From Actinomycetota bacterium (lineage in GTDB: Bacteria; Actinomycetota; Actinomycetes; S36-B12), in NCBI GenBank assembly GCA_016717115.1, contig JADKGE010000002.1:310001-374000 (forward strand): DNA of 64,000 nt. The letters are read 5' to 3'. Shown here one piece after another: positions 50,592 to 58,817 of this stretch. Position numbers and translations under genes: made by a program. The notes under the pieces are model-generated. The model saw nothing but the letters and a program-made list of their open reading frames with translations, was not told the DNA's origin and did not search any database. Each line of letters starts with the position of its first letter. Positions within the stretch are counted from its first letter, which is position 1.

Positions 50592-51722
50592 CGTGGTGAA
50601 CCGCACGTCGGCGACCATCTCGTCGCCCACTGCGGGGATGACGCAGCCCTTCGGCAGCCAGACCATCGACGTGTGCTGGTGCGGTGGCTCCGCGAACCAG
50701 CGCTGCTTGCCCTCCCAGCGGAACGGCGACAGCGCCCGGCCCGCCGCGTCGAGAGCGCCCGTGCCCGCGGTGACGACCCGCTGGCGCACGGTCGAGGCGG
50801 GGGTGGGAGCGGACAGGCCGATGCCGTGGGCCGTCCCGCCGGACACGACGACGAGGGTGCCGTCCTTCGGACCCGTGCGCTGTCGGTAGCCGACATGGGT
50901 GCCGTTGGGCAGGGGATGCACCGCAAGGACGGTGCCGGCGGCGCGCAGCGCGGCCCGGTCGCCGAGCCACAGCCGGGTGCCGATCCTGGGGCGCAGCACG
51001 ATGTCGTCAACGGATGCCACGACGGTGGCCAGGTCGCTGTCGTCGAGATGCGAGACCCACACCCGGGTCGCCGGCGAGTTGTGCCCCGGCCAGACCTCGG
51101 TCTCGGCCTGCCACAGCCCCGCCCACCGCACGACCTCGCGTACGCGCGGCGAACCGAGGTCGGGGCGGCGCTCGGCGTCGCCGGCCGGCTGTGCCATGGG
51201 CATGTGCATCGCCAGACCCTCGACGAGAACGCGGCCCATGGCGAGGGCCTTGCGCACGTCGGGGTCGGCCAGCACGCGCAGCAGCTCCGCCTCGTCGAAT
51301 CCGAATCGGTGCATCGACGTCTCGGCCTCGAGCAGCACGCGCACGGAGCCCGGACCCTCAGCGAGGGAGAGCAGGGACTCGCGGGAGGCGACGGTGCGGA
51401 TGACTCGGCCGGCATGCAGCTGCTGGCCCAGGCGCCACCACGCGGCGGCCGCGAACGCGTCCCGCGGCTCGAACGGCTCGAGCACCACGATGTCGTGTGT
51501 GCCGTACTCGGCGACGTCGTCGACCTCGAACACCGATCCGACGGCGATGGTGTCGGCGCCCAGGCGCAGGCACTCCTCGGTGAGGAGCCGCTGGCCGAGG
51601 CCGTAGCCGTTCCCCTTGACGACGGGCACGATGGGCGCCCCCGCCGAGCGCAGCACGGCCGCGGCCACCGTGTCGACGTGGTCGTGCCAGCGCGGCCCGT
51701 TGATGGTGACGGCGAAAGCCAT
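50559..51722 (-). CDS. Alanine racemase-like fold-type III PLP protein
   Basis: This 387-aa protein resembles alanine racemase. The PLP lysine is K36 in VVKGNGYGLG (canonical KANAYGHG), and a Tyr in THVGYRQ lies where the second catalytic base is expected. However, the usual VGYADG segment reads VVSGGTAHG, and the overall similarity is low. It may racemise a different amino acid. Its gene lies 41 nt downstream of femX and shares an operon with it, which suggests a role in peptidoglycan bridge formation. Its 3' end overlaps that of the GT87 gene by 33 nt. Confidence 0.75.
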   Translation of the reverse strand: MAFAVTINGPRWHDHVDTVAAAVLRSAGAPIVPVVKGNGYGLGQRLLTEECLRLGADTIAVGSVFEVDDVAEYGTHDIVVLEPFEPRDAFAAAAWWRLGQQLHAGRVIRTVASRESLLSLAEGPGSVRVLLEAETSMHRFGFDEAELLRVLADPDVRKALAMGRVLVEGLAMHMPMAQPAGDAERRPDLGSPRVREVVRWAGLWQAETEVWPGHNSPATRVWVSHLDDSDLATVVASVDDIVLRPRIGTRLWLGDRAALRAAGTVLAVHPLPNGTHVGYRQRTGPKDGTLVVVSGGTAHGIGLSAPTPASTVRQRVVTAGTGALDAAGRALSPFRWEGKQRWFAEPPHQHTSMVWLPKGCVIPAVGDEMVADVRFTTSRFDVVLGLD

Positions 51723-51763
51723 GGGTGACGCCCCTCGTTGCTCGGATCGAACGGTGGTCGGTG

Positions 51764-52915
51764 CTAGCCCTGTCGGGCCTGGTAGGCGCTGAAGGCCCGA
51801 GCCCACAACGGGCGCAGGACGACGTCCCACTCGCCCGCGTACTCCTGGACGAAGCCGCCCGTGCCCAGCTTGAACTGAACGAGGCCGAAGAGGTGGTTGG
51901 AGGGGTCGAGGGTGTCGGCGATGCCGCGAAGGTCGTAGATCGTGCAGCCGAGTTCGTGCGCCTCGCTGATCATGCGCCACTGGAGGGCGTTGGAGGGCCG
52001 CACGTCGCGATCGGCAGTCGTGGACGCGCCGTAGGAGTACCAGGCGTGCGTGCCGACGGTGACCATCAGCGTCGCGGCGGCGAGGTGCCCGTCGTGGTGG
52101 GCGCAGTAGAGGCGAAGCCGCTCCTCCCGCGAGTTCAGGCAGTCCCACATGTGCTCGAAGTAGGACAGCGCCCGGGGCGTGAAGTGGTCTCTGGCCGCCG
52201 TCTCGACGTAGACGTGGTGGAACGCGGCAAGGTCCGAGCGGTCGCCCCTCGAGACGACCACACCGGCCTTTTCTGCCTTGCGGATGTTGCGTCGCCACAG
52301 CTGGTTGAACCCGGCGAAGACGTCGCCGAGGGTTCGGCCCGCGAGCGGCACCTGGAACACGTAGCGCGGCTGCACGTCGCCGAAGCCAGCCCCGGCGGCC
52401 TGCTCCTGCGTCCAGCCGGAGGCCTTGAGCTGGTCGACGACCTTGGCGCCACTACCGGAGTGCCAGTCGGCGAGCACCTCGCTGATGCGAGCGGTCGGGT
52501 TGACGGCTCCGCCCTGCCATTCGGACATCGCGGCCTTCACGGTGTCGGCGTTCCACCGGCGCAGGGCGACGGGCGGGCCCATCTTGACCTGGAACGCGCC
52601 ATTGGCCTTGCAGTGCGCGAGGAGTGGTCGCAGCCAGTCGTCGAGGCGAAGGTGGGGGTGGTCCTTTCGCAGCCAGTCGATGTCGGGGCCCTCGGGCAGG
52701 TAGGCGAGCGAGCGCTGCGGCAGGCGGGGCACCGGTCGGTAGAGGACGAGGGCCGCGCCGACGAGCCGCGATGCGTCGAACCAGCCAACCGACTCGGCGC
52801 GCCAGCCCTTCTTCACCTCGCCCCATTCGGGAAGTTGCAGGAACGACACGGAGGACCGGCCAGCGACCCAGTCGGCATGCTGGTTGGCCGTGATGGCTCG
52901 AAGGGTGAGGCTCAT
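51764..52915 (-). CDS. FemX/FemAB-type lipid II aminoacyltransferase
   Basis: This 383-aa protein has two GNAT-like halves typical of FemABX peptidyltransferases, which add the first interpeptide-bridge amino acid to lipid II from aminoacyl-tRNA. The segments SVSFLQLPEWGEVKKGWRAE and WRRNIRKAEKAGV are family landmarks, and GLVQFKLGTGGF near 350 is the conserved C-terminal signature. I chose the ATG at 52915, just after the exonuclease stop. The bridge amino acid cannot be predicted. An alr-like gene follows. Confidence 0.9.
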   Translation of the reverse strand: MSLTLRAITANQHADWVAGRSSVSFLQLPEWGEVKKGWRAESVGWFDASRLVGAALVLYRPVPRLPQRSLAYLPEGPDIDWLRKDHPHLRLDDWLRPLLAHCKANGAFQVKMGPPVALRRWNADTVKAAMSEWQGGAVNPTARISEVLADWHSGSGAKVVDQLKASGWTQEQAAGAGFGDVQPRYVFQVPLAGRTLGDVFAGFNQLWRRNIRKAEKAGVVVSRGDRSDLAAFHHVYVETAARDHFTPRALSYFEHMWDCLNSREERLRLYCAHHDGHLAAATLMVTVGTHAWYSYGASTTADRDVRPSNALQWRMISEAHELGCTIYDLRGIADTLDPSNHLFGLVQFKLGTGGFVQEYAGEWDVVLRPLWARAFSAYQARQG

Positions 52916-52920
52916 GCCGC

Positions 52921-53712
52921 TCACGCGACCGCGTCGGCGAGGTCGATCACGACGGGCGCATGGTCGGAAGCGCCCTTGCCCTTGCGGGCCTCGCGGTCGA
53001 TCCATGTGTCGGCGACCCGTGCGACGAAGGCGGGGTTGGCGTAGACGAGGTCGATGCGCATCCCCCAGCCGCGATGGAAGGCGCCGTTGCGGTAGTCCCA
53101 GAACGTGTAGGGCGGCCCCTTCAGGGCGCGCGGTTCGACGTCGGTGAGCCCGACCGCGAGGAGGTCCGTCAGGGCGGTGCGCTCCGCAGGGGTGACGTGG
53201 GTCGAGTTCGCGAACTGCGCGATGTCCCACACGTCGGCGTCGGTGGGTGCCACGTTGAAATCGCCGATCACCGCGAGCGGCTGGTCGGGCGCGACGGCGA
53301 GCTCGGCCGCGATCGTCGAGCGCAGGGCCGCGAACCAGGACAGCTTGTAGGAGTAGTGGTCGTGGTCGGGCTCGCGGCCGTTCGGCACGTAGACGCTCCA
53401 CACCCGGACGCCGGCGCAGGTGGCCGCGACGGCCCTGGTCTCGTCGACGCCCTCGTAGGCGGGCTGCCCGGACAGCCCCAGGGTGACGTCCTCGAGCCCC
53501 ACCCGGCTGAGGATGGCGACCCCGTTCCAGCGTCCGTTGCCGTGGGCCACGGCCTCGTACCCGAGCGCCTGGATGGGCATGTGGGGGAAGTCGTCAGACG
53601 TGCACTTGAGCTCCTGCAGGGCGACGACGTCGGGTTGGGCCGACTCGAGCCACTCGAGCACGCGGGGCAGGCGGGCGCCGATGGAGTTCACGTTCCACGT
53701 CGCGATCCGCAC
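52921..53712 (-). CDS. xth: Exodeoxyribonuclease III (AP endonuclease)
   Basis: This 263-aa EEP-family nuclease cuts DNA at abasic sites and degrades 3' ends. It starts RIATWNVNSIGARL, with the metal Glu in QELKC, then GDFNVAPTDAD and the C-terminal SDHAPV catalytic His. The length matches the family. It heads an operon with femX and alr-like genes. The GTG at 53712 lies 6 nt after a TAGGGT box. Confidence 0.95.
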   Translation of the reverse strand: MRIATWNVNSIGARLPRVLEWLESAQPDVVALQELKCTSDDFPHMPIQALGYEAVAHGNGRWNGVAILSRVGLEDVTLGLSGQPAYEGVDETRAVAATCAGVRVWSVYVPNGREPDHDHYSYKLSWFAALRSTIAAELAVAPDQPLAVIGDFNVAPTDADVWDIAQFANSTHVTPAERTALTDLLAVGLTDVEPRALKGPPYTFWDYRNGAFHRGWGMRIDLVYANPAFVARVADTWIDREARKGKGASDHAPVVIDLADAVA

Positions 53713-53718
53713 GCGCTC

Positions 53719-53724
53719 ACCCTA
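53719..53724 (-). promoter_or_regulatory. -10 box of a leaderless xth promoter
   Basis: TAGGGT on the minus strand ends 6 nt before the GTG at 53712. Confidence 0.4.
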
Positions 53725-53755
53725 TTGCGCTCCGCCCACCTCCCGTGTTCACGGC

Positions 53756-53761
53756 TACGGT
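53756..53761 (+). promoter_or_regulatory. -10 box of a leaderless promoter for the 53768 membrane protein
   Basis: TACGGT ends 6 nt before the ATG at 53768. It is divergent from the xth promoter. Confidence 0.4.
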
Positions 53762-53767
53762 CGGGTC

Positions 53768-54979
53768 ATGAGCCGCGCCGGTCCTCGTGGGGTGCCGACG
53801 GACGCGGTCACGGCGAACCGGTGGCGATCGTGGCCGGAGGTGGCGGCGACCGGAGTCCTGGCCGCGGTCCTGTCCTGGCAGTACTCCGGACTGCTCGCGC
53901 TGCTGGATCCCTCGCACACGATCTTCCCCGAGGCGGGGATAGCGGAGTCGGCCGACATCACGCACTTCTCGGCCGTGGGCGAGGCCGTGCTGCGGGGAGA
54001 TCTCGCGGCCGGGTACGCCGAGAGCTCGGTGCAGGCCGGGCCCCTCCAGCTGGTGCTGGATGCGCTCGTCGTCCGAGGGTTCGCCGGGTCGCCCGAGGCC
54101 TGGTCGGTGGCGAGATTCGCCATCATGTGGGTCTTCCTCCTCGTGGCCGTCCTGCTGTGCCGGCCGCGGAACAGTGAGCGCGGGCCGCGCCTCGCCGCGG
54201 TGGCGTTCGTCGCGGTGCTGACGGCCATGCAGCAGCCGGTTGCCTTCTACGGCTGGGGCCATTGGTGGCACCTGCCGGTCATGCTGCTGATGGCGCTCGC
54301 CGCGGGCTGCGCCGCCTCGCACCGACCTCTGGCCGCTGGCCTCGCGCTCGGGCTGGCCGTCTGGCTGGAACCCTTCGCCGCCCTGGGCATCGCCGTGTTC
54401 GTGCTGTCACCCGGGGTCTGGGCCGCGGTGAAGTCGACCGCGACGGCAGCGATCGTCGGGGGCGCGGCCTACCTGCCCTTCGTGCTCACCGGGTCCTTCG
54501 CCATGGGCGATCGCACGTGGCCGGTGAGCGGGGGGACGTGGGCGAGCCTGCTGCGGGTCGACTCCGCCACGTTCTCCGTGTCCTGGCCGCTGCGCCTGGC
54601 GCAGTCGGTGCTCGTCGTCGTGCTGGCCGGCCTGATCGTGTGGCGCCTGCGCGACCGGTTGCCGCTGCCGGCCCTGGCTCTCGTCGCGGCGGTCTGCGTC
54701 GTGCTGGCCCGGATCGCCACCGAGGCCTTCTGGTGGCCGTACTACTGGTTGGTGCCGCTGGTGTTCCTCGGCGCCGCAGCGCTGCGCCTGGCCTGGCTGC
54801 GCCGTCCTGAGGCGATTCCCCTCGGCCTCGGCGCCTGGCTGGGGGCCTTCGTCGCTCCCCTGTCCGGACCGCTCGCCGCGGTGCTGGCGCTCGTCCTCGT
54901 CGCGCTGTGCCCGCTGCCGGCGTGGGCTGCCCTCTGGGCCCGCCTGGCCGGCGCCGGTCGCCGGCCGACCGCCTCCTGA
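53768..54979 (+). CDS. Polytopic membrane protein, GT-C-like, uncharacterised
   Basis: This 403-aa protein has about ten membrane helices. An acidic loop after the first helix (FPEAGIAESADITHFSAVGEAVLRGDLA) resembles the catalytic loop of GT-C glycosyltransferases and of the nearby GT87 protein. I do not recognise the exact family. It lies alone, divergent from xth, and stops 140 nt before the rpsF gene. It may be another polyprenol-dependent sugar transferase. Confidence 0.65.
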   Translation: MSRAGPRGVPTDAVTANRWRSWPEVAATGVLAAVLSWQYSGLLALLDPSHTIFPEAGIAESADITHFSAVGEAVLRGDLAAGYAESSVQAGPLQLVLDALVVRGFAGSPEAWSVARFAIMWVFLLVAVLLCRPRNSERGPRLAAVAFVAVLTAMQQPVAFYGWGHWWHLPVMLLMALAAGCAASHRPLAAGLALGLAVWLEPFAALGIAVFVLSPGVWAAVKSTATAAIVGGAAYLPFVLTGSFAMGDRTWPVSGGTWASLLRVDSATFSVSWPLRLAQSVLVVVLAGLIVWRLRDRLPLPALALVAAVCVVLARIATEAFWWPYYWLVPLVFLGAAALRLAWLRRPEAIPLGLGAWLGAFVAPLSGPLAAVLALVLVALCPLPAWAALWARLAGAGRRPTAS

Positions 54980-55066
54980 GGGGCCGGATTTCCGGCCCAC
55001 GGCCCCGGCGGGGTACATTGGGTCGCTGCTTCGGTCGCCTCCGGCGCTCGAAGCACACGCAAACAC

Positions 55067-55109
55067 CCTCCTGTCACGGAACGACCGTGACCGTTTAGTC
55101 CGAAGGAGG
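55067..55109 (+). promoter_or_regulatory. Likely S6:S18 autoregulatory leader sequestering the rpsF ribosome-binding site
   Basis: CCTCCT (55067-55072) pairs exactly with AGGAGG (55104-55109), the rpsF Shine-Dalgarno sequence. Inside it GTCACGG (55073-55079) pairs with CCGTGAC (55085-55091). The remaining bulge 55092-55103 contains a CCG at 55100-55102. Two stems with a bulged CCG are the known recognition features of the S6:S18 complex, which represses rpsF in many bacteria. Confidence 0.6.
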
Positions 55110-55119
55110 TGGGTTGTTC

Positions 55120-55427
55120 ATGCGTCGTTACGAGATCATGGTCATTCTCGACCCCGATCTGGAAGAGAAGACCATCGCTCCGAGCCTGGAGGCGTTCCTC
55201 AACGTCGTCCGCGCTGACGGGGGCACCGTCCACTCAGTCGAGATCTGGGGACGTCGTCGTCTCGCCTACGAGATCAATCACAAGGCCGAGGCATCTACGC
55301 GCTGCTCCATGTCACGGCCTCCGTCGACTCCGTCAAGGAGCTCGACCGCCAGCTCGGCCTGAACGAGGCCGTCCTGCGCACCAAGGTCATGCGCGCAGAA
55401 GAGCCCGCCACGGTGGGAGCGGAGTAG
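55120..55427 (+). pseudogene. rpsF: 30S ribosomal protein S6, frameshifted in this sequence
   Basis: The frame from ATG 55120 reads RRYEIMVILDPDLEEKTIAPS and WGRRRLAYEINHKAE, then leaves S6. In the next frame S6 continues with IYALLHVTASVDSVKELD and LNEAVLRTKVMRAEE up to the stop at 55427. One G added after 55290 (GAG GGC ATC) restores the full 103-aa S6. S6 binds S18 in the small subunit. The gene has an intact leader and operon, so a sequence error is the best explanation. The stop overlaps the ssb GTG. Confidence 0.93.
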
Positions 55428-55912
55428 TGGCCGCCGGCGATATCGCGATCACGGTGGTGGGCAACCTCACCAGTGATCCCGAGCTGCGCTTCACGCCGAG
55501 CGGCGCCGCGGTTGCCTCGTTCACCGTCGCGTCCACTCCGCGCATGCTGGACAAGGCCACGAACGAGTGGAAGGACGGCGACGCCGTCTTCATGCGGTGC
55601 AGCGTCTGGCGCCAGTACGCCGAGAACGTCGCGGAGTCCCTCGCGAAGGGCAGCCGGGTCATCGTGACCGGACGTCTTCGGCAGCGCTCGTACGAGACCC
55701 GCGAGGGAGAGAAGCGCACCGTCATGGAGATGGAGGTCGACGAGGTCGGCCCCGCGCTTCGCTATGCGACCGCCAAGGTGAACAAGGTTCAGCGCGGCGG
55801 CGGCGGCTTCGGCGGCGACTCGGGTGGCTCGGCAGCACCCGCTCCCGCGTCCGACGATCCCTGGGCCTCCGGCAGCACCGGCGGCGCGGGCTTCGACGAG
55901 CCCCCCTTCTAG
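55427..55912 (+). CDS. ssb: Single-stranded DNA-binding protein
   Basis: This 161-aa protein coats single-stranded DNA during replication. The OB fold covers residues 1-112 (DIAITVVGNLTSDPELRFTP, then FMRCSVWRQYAENVAESLAKG), then a Gly/Ser/Ala-rich linker and the acidic tip GFDEPPF that recruits partners. It starts at the GTG overlapping the rpsF stop (TAGTG). It sits between rpsF and rpsR, the universal bacterial order. Confidence 0.97.
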   Translation: MAAGDIAITVVGNLTSDPELRFTPSGAAVASFTVASTPRMLDKATNEWKDGDAVFMRCSVWRQYAENVAESLAKGSRVIVTGRLRQRSYETREGEKRTVMEMEVDEVGPALRYATAKVNKVQRGGGGFGGDSGGSAAPAPASDDPWASGSTGGAGFDEPPF

Positions 55913-55975
55913 ACGGCCTACCTACCCCACAGACACCGGTGCCGGCAGGCACCAACCTGACAGGAGCAAGACGAG

Positions 55976-56242
55976 ATGGCACGAGAGTCAAAGAGCCGGC
56001 AGTCGTCGGCGAGGACGAACACCAAGGTGATCAAGGCGAAGGCCTGCGCGTTCTGCAAGGACGGCGTCAAGGCCATCGACTACAAGGACACGAACCTGCT
56101 TCGCAAGTTCATCTCCGACCGCGGCAAGATCCGCGCCCGCCGCGTCACGGGCAACTGCACGCAGCACCAGCGCGACATCGCCATGGCCGTGAAGAACGCG
56201 CGCGAGATGGCACTTCTCCCCTACACCTCGTCCGCGCGCTGA
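55976..56242 (+). CDS. rpsR: 30S ribosomal protein S18
   Basis: This 88-aa protein partners S6 on the platform of the small subunit. It contains KACAFCKDGVKAIDYKD, RGKIRARRVTGNCTQHQRD and the AMAVKNAREMALLPY end. The zinc-type Cys set (CAFC, NC) is kept, so this is the C+ paralogue rather than the zinc-free form. AGGAGCAAG precedes the ATG. Confidence 0.97.
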   Translation: MARESKSRQSSARTNTKVIKAKACAFCKDGVKAIDYKDTNLLRKFISDRGKIRARRVTGNCTQHQRDIAMAVKNAREMALLPYTSSAR

Positions 56243-56270
56243 TCCGACGCCAGACAGACAAGGAATTCCA

Positions 56271-56717
56271 ATGAAGCTCATCCTTACCCAGGACGTCTCT
56301 GGACTCGGCGCCCCCGGCGACGTGGTCGAGGTGAAGGACGGCTACGGCCGCAACTTCCTCCTTCCGCGTGGATTCGCCATCTCCTGGACGCGCGGCGGCG
56401 AGAAGCAGGTCACGCAGATCAAGAGGGCCCGCAAGGTGCGTGAGGTCCGCGACCTCAGCCACGCCAACGAGATCAAGCAGGCCCTCGAGGCCCTGACGAT
56501 CACCCTGCCGGCGCGCGCCGGCGAGGCCGGCCGGCTCTTCGGCTCCGTCACCAACGCCGACGTCGCCGACGCCGTGCGGGCCGCTGGCGGCCCCATCCTC
56601 GACAAGCGCGCCGTCGTGCTCGCGGCCCCGATCAAGACCGTGGGCAAGCACTCCGCCAAGGTGCAGGTGCACCCCGACGTCACGGCGACCGTGACCCTCG
56701 TGGTTGTTGCAAGCTGA
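56271..56717 (+). CDS. rplI: 50S ribosomal protein L9
   Basis: This 148-aa protein of the large subunit has the N-terminal signature GDVVEVKDGYGRNFLLPRGFA, a central helix and the C-terminal rRNA-binding domain with GRLFGSVTNADVADAV. It closes the rpsF-ssb-rpsR-rplI operon and is followed by a hairpin terminator. Confidence 0.97.
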   Translation: MKLILTQDVSGLGAPGDVVEVKDGYGRNFLLPRGFAISWTRGGEKQVTQIKRARKVREVRDLSHANEIKQALEALTITLPARAGEAGRLFGSVTNADVADAVRAAGGPILDKRAVVLAAPIKTVGKHSAKVQVHPDVTATVTLVVVAS

Positions 56718-56736
56718 CTCAGCGAAGGACACAGTG

Positions 56737-56770
56737 GGGGCGTACTCGAAGGAGTGCGCCCCTTCTGCTT
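56737..56770 (+). terminator. Rho-independent terminator after rplI
   Basis: GGGGCGTACTC (56737-56747) and GAGTGCGCCCC (56752-56762) form an 11-bp stem with one G-T pair and a GAAG loop, followed by TTCTGCTT. Confidence 0.75.
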
Positions 56771-56805
56771 GTCGGGGCGCGGAAGCCGACGGCGAGGGAG
56801 TAGCG

Positions 56806-57216
56806 ATGTCGTTCGTTGAGTCGATCCGGGTGTGCCTGCACAAGTACGTGACCTTCGACGGTCGTGCATCTCGCGCCGAGTTCTGGTGGTTCTACCTGTT
56901 CATCGCCCTGGTCGGCCTCGTCGCCTACGTGATCCCGCTGGCATTCGTGATGCTCGCCGCGGCGGTCGGTGACAACGCGGCGGGTGCGGCCCTGGGGATC
57001 ATGTCGGCCATTGGCTTCCTGCTGGTGTTCGTCGTGGTGGTGGGCCTGTATGTCCCGTTCCTCGCGGTGGGGTCGAGGCGCCTGCACGACCGAGGGCAGT
57101 CGGCCTGGCTGCTGCTGCTCCTGCTCGTGCCGTGCGGCAGCATCGCCCTGATCGTCCTGTGGGTGCTCGAGGGCACGCCCGGCGACAATGTCTACGGACC
57201 GCGCACCCTGGCGTGA
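56806..57216 (+). CDS. DUF805 membrane protein, first of three tandem copies
   Basis: This 136-aa protein begins SFVESIRVCLHKYVTFDGRASRAEFWWFYLF, the DUF805 signature, and has four membrane helices. The C-terminal SRRLHDRGQSAW and GTPGDNVYGP are also conserved. DUF805 proteins are widespread small membrane proteins of unknown function. The ATG at 56806 follows GAGGGAG. It is most similar to the second copy (57334-57741). Confidence 0.88.
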   Translation: MSFVESIRVCLHKYVTFDGRASRAEFWWFYLFIALVGLVAYVIPLAFVMLAAAVGDNAAGAALGIMSAIGFLLVFVVVVGLYVPFLAVGSRRLHDRGQSAWLLLLLLVPCGSIALIVLWVLEGTPGDNVYGPRTLA

Positions 57217-57333
57217 GCAGGCGGGTCTCGGCGCGGTTCATCTGGGCGAATGTGCTAGCCATGCGACCCGGTTTCGCGAAGAATGTGGGCTGTTCGCACG
57301 CGCTGGGTCGTGCGACCGTCTGAGGAGCTCACA

Positions 57334-57741
57334 ATGTCGTTCGGCCAAGCAGTCAGAACCTGCCTGAACAAGTACGCCACTTTCGATGGCCGTGCATCTC
57401 GTGCGGAGTTCTGGTGGTTCTACCTGTTCACGATCATCGTCACGTTCGTCGTCTACCTGATCCCGTTCGCCTTCGGGCTCATCGCGAGCGCTGCGGGTGA
57501 CAACGTCCTGGGCACCATCTTCTCGATCCTGGCGGTCATCGGCTTCATCCTCGTGTTCGTCGTGGCGATCGGCCTGATCATTCCGACGCTGGCCGTCGGC
57601 TGCCGTCGGCTGCACGACCGTGGCCAGTCGGGCTGGCTCCAGCTGCTGCTGGTCGTGCCCTGCGGCAACATCGTGCTGATCATCTTCTGGATCATGGAGG
57701 GCACGCCCGGAGAGAACGCGTACGGTCCTCAGCCCGCCTGA
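57334..57741 (+). CDS. DUF805 membrane protein, second of three tandem copies
   Basis: This 135-aa protein reads SFGQAVRTCLNKYATFDGRASRAEFWWFYLF and ends EGTPGENAYGPQPA. It shares the full DUF805 layout with its neighbours, including CRRLHDRGQSGW. The ATG has GAGGAG 9 nt upstream. It is followed by a strong terminator with a UUCG loop, so the first two copies may form one transcript and the third another. Confidence 0.88.
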   Translation: MSFGQAVRTCLNKYATFDGRASRAEFWWFYLFTIIVTFVVYLIPFAFGLIASAAGDNVLGTIFSILAVIGFILVFVVAIGLIIPTLAVGCRRLHDRGQSGWLQLLLVVPCGNIVLIIFWIMEGTPGENAYGPQPA

Positions 57742-57762
57742 GTACCCCTGCCCGTCAGTGTC

Positions 57763-57800
57763 GAGAGAAGGGCCGCGACTTCGGTCGCGGCCCTTCTCTC
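57763..57800 (+). terminator. Terminator with a UUCG tetraloop after the second DUF805 gene
   Basis: A 17-bp perfect stem (57763-57779 with 57784-57800) is closed by C(TTCG)G, the very stable UUCG tetraloop, and is followed by TGTTCTT. It lies 22 nt past the stop. Confidence 0.85.
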
Positions 57801-57927
57801 TGTTCTTGGATGCCGACAAATCGGGCAGAGGGCGACGGGCGATCTGACGGATTTTCTGCCCTCGATGCTCCATGATGTGCAACAGAGCGCGCCCAGTCAT
57901 CAAGCGCGCGCGACGTCAGGAGCGACG

Positions 57928-58293
57928 ATGGGTTTCGGTGAGGCAATCTCGTCCGGCTTCAACAACATGTCGAACTTCAACGGCCGTTCGTCACGTTCGG
58001 CCTTCTGGTGGTGGATGCTCTTCATCTGGGTGCTGCAGGTAGTGATCTCGCTATTCACCGGCGTGGGTCGCAGCAGCGAGTTCGGGCTGTTCTACTGGAT
58101 CGGCGTCATCATCGGCCTCATCCTGTGGCTGGCCACGCTGGCCGTCGGCTGTCGCCGCCTGCACGACACGGGGAAGTCCGGCTGGCTGCAGCTGCTTCTC
58201 CTCATTCCGTGCATCGGCGCCATCATCCTGATCGTCTTCTGGGTGCAGCCGTCGACGCCCGGTGACAACGCGTACGGCCCGGTACCGGCCTAG
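57928..58293 (+). CDS. DUF805 membrane protein, third of three tandem copies
   Basis: This 121-aa protein begins GFGEAISSGFNNMSNFNGRSSRSAFWWWMLF and has the conserved CRRLHDTGKSGW and PGDNAYGPVPA. It is more divergent than the first two and shorter in the loop between helices 2 and 3. It follows a terminator and so probably has its own promoter. Its stop overlaps that of the convergent phosphatase gene. Confidence 0.85.
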   Translation: MGFGEAISSGFNNMSNFNGRSSRSAFWWWMLFIWVLQVVISLFTGVGRSSEFGLFYWIGVIIGLILWLATLAVGCRRLHDTGKSGWLQLLLLIPCIGAIILIVFWVQPSTPGDNAYGPVPA

Positions 58294-58811
58294 CGCAAGC
58301 GTTCGGGGAGGCCGTCGACGAGACCGTCGGCGGCCTTCTCGATCATGTGCAGCACCGCGACGAATCCGTCTGGCCCACTCCAGTACGGGTCGGGCACGTC
58401 GAGTTGGGGGCTGGGCTCGGGCACGTGGGCCAGTGACGGGTCGAACGCCCTCATCATCCGAAGCTCGGTGTCCTGGCCGCTGCGGGCGATGAGCCCTTCC
58501 AGGTCGGCGTAGTTCGACTCGTCCATCGCCAGGGCCAGGTCGATGTCGGCGAACCAGTTCGGGGTGATCTTCCGGGCGGTGTGGTCATGGTCGTAGCCGT
58601 GCGCGTCCAAGGTGGCCAGAGTGCGTGGATCGGCCCCCTGCCCCAGGTGCCAGTCGCCCGTGCCTGCGGAGTCGACGAGAACCCGGTGGTCGAGCCCGGC
58701 GCGCCTGAGCCGGTCGCGCAGGACGACCTCGCCGATGGGCGAACGGCAGATGTTGCCCAGGCAGACGACCGTGATCCGATAGGGCGCCAAGGCCGGACCG
58801 CGGGGGGACAT
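58290..58811 (-). CDS. Low-molecular-weight protein-tyrosine phosphatase
   Basis: This 173-aa phosphatase has the active-site P-loop VCLGNICRSP (C-X5-R) at about residues 16-25 and the acid loop VPDPYW near 140. Members remove phosphate from tyrosine in signalling or polysaccharide proteins. The ATG lies 6 nt after a TACCCT box and shows no Shine-Dalgarno, so it is probably leaderless. It is divergent from dnaB. Confidence 0.94.
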   Translation of the reverse strand: MSPRGPALAPYRITVVCLGNICRSPIGEVVLRDRLRRAGLDHRVLVDSAGTGDWHLGQGADPRTLATLDAHGYDHDHTARKITPNWFADIDLALAMDESNYADLEGLIARSGQDTELRMMRAFDPSLAHVPEPSPQLDVPDPYWSGPDGFVAVLHMIEKAADGLVDGLPERLR

Positions 58812-58817
58812 GGCCGA

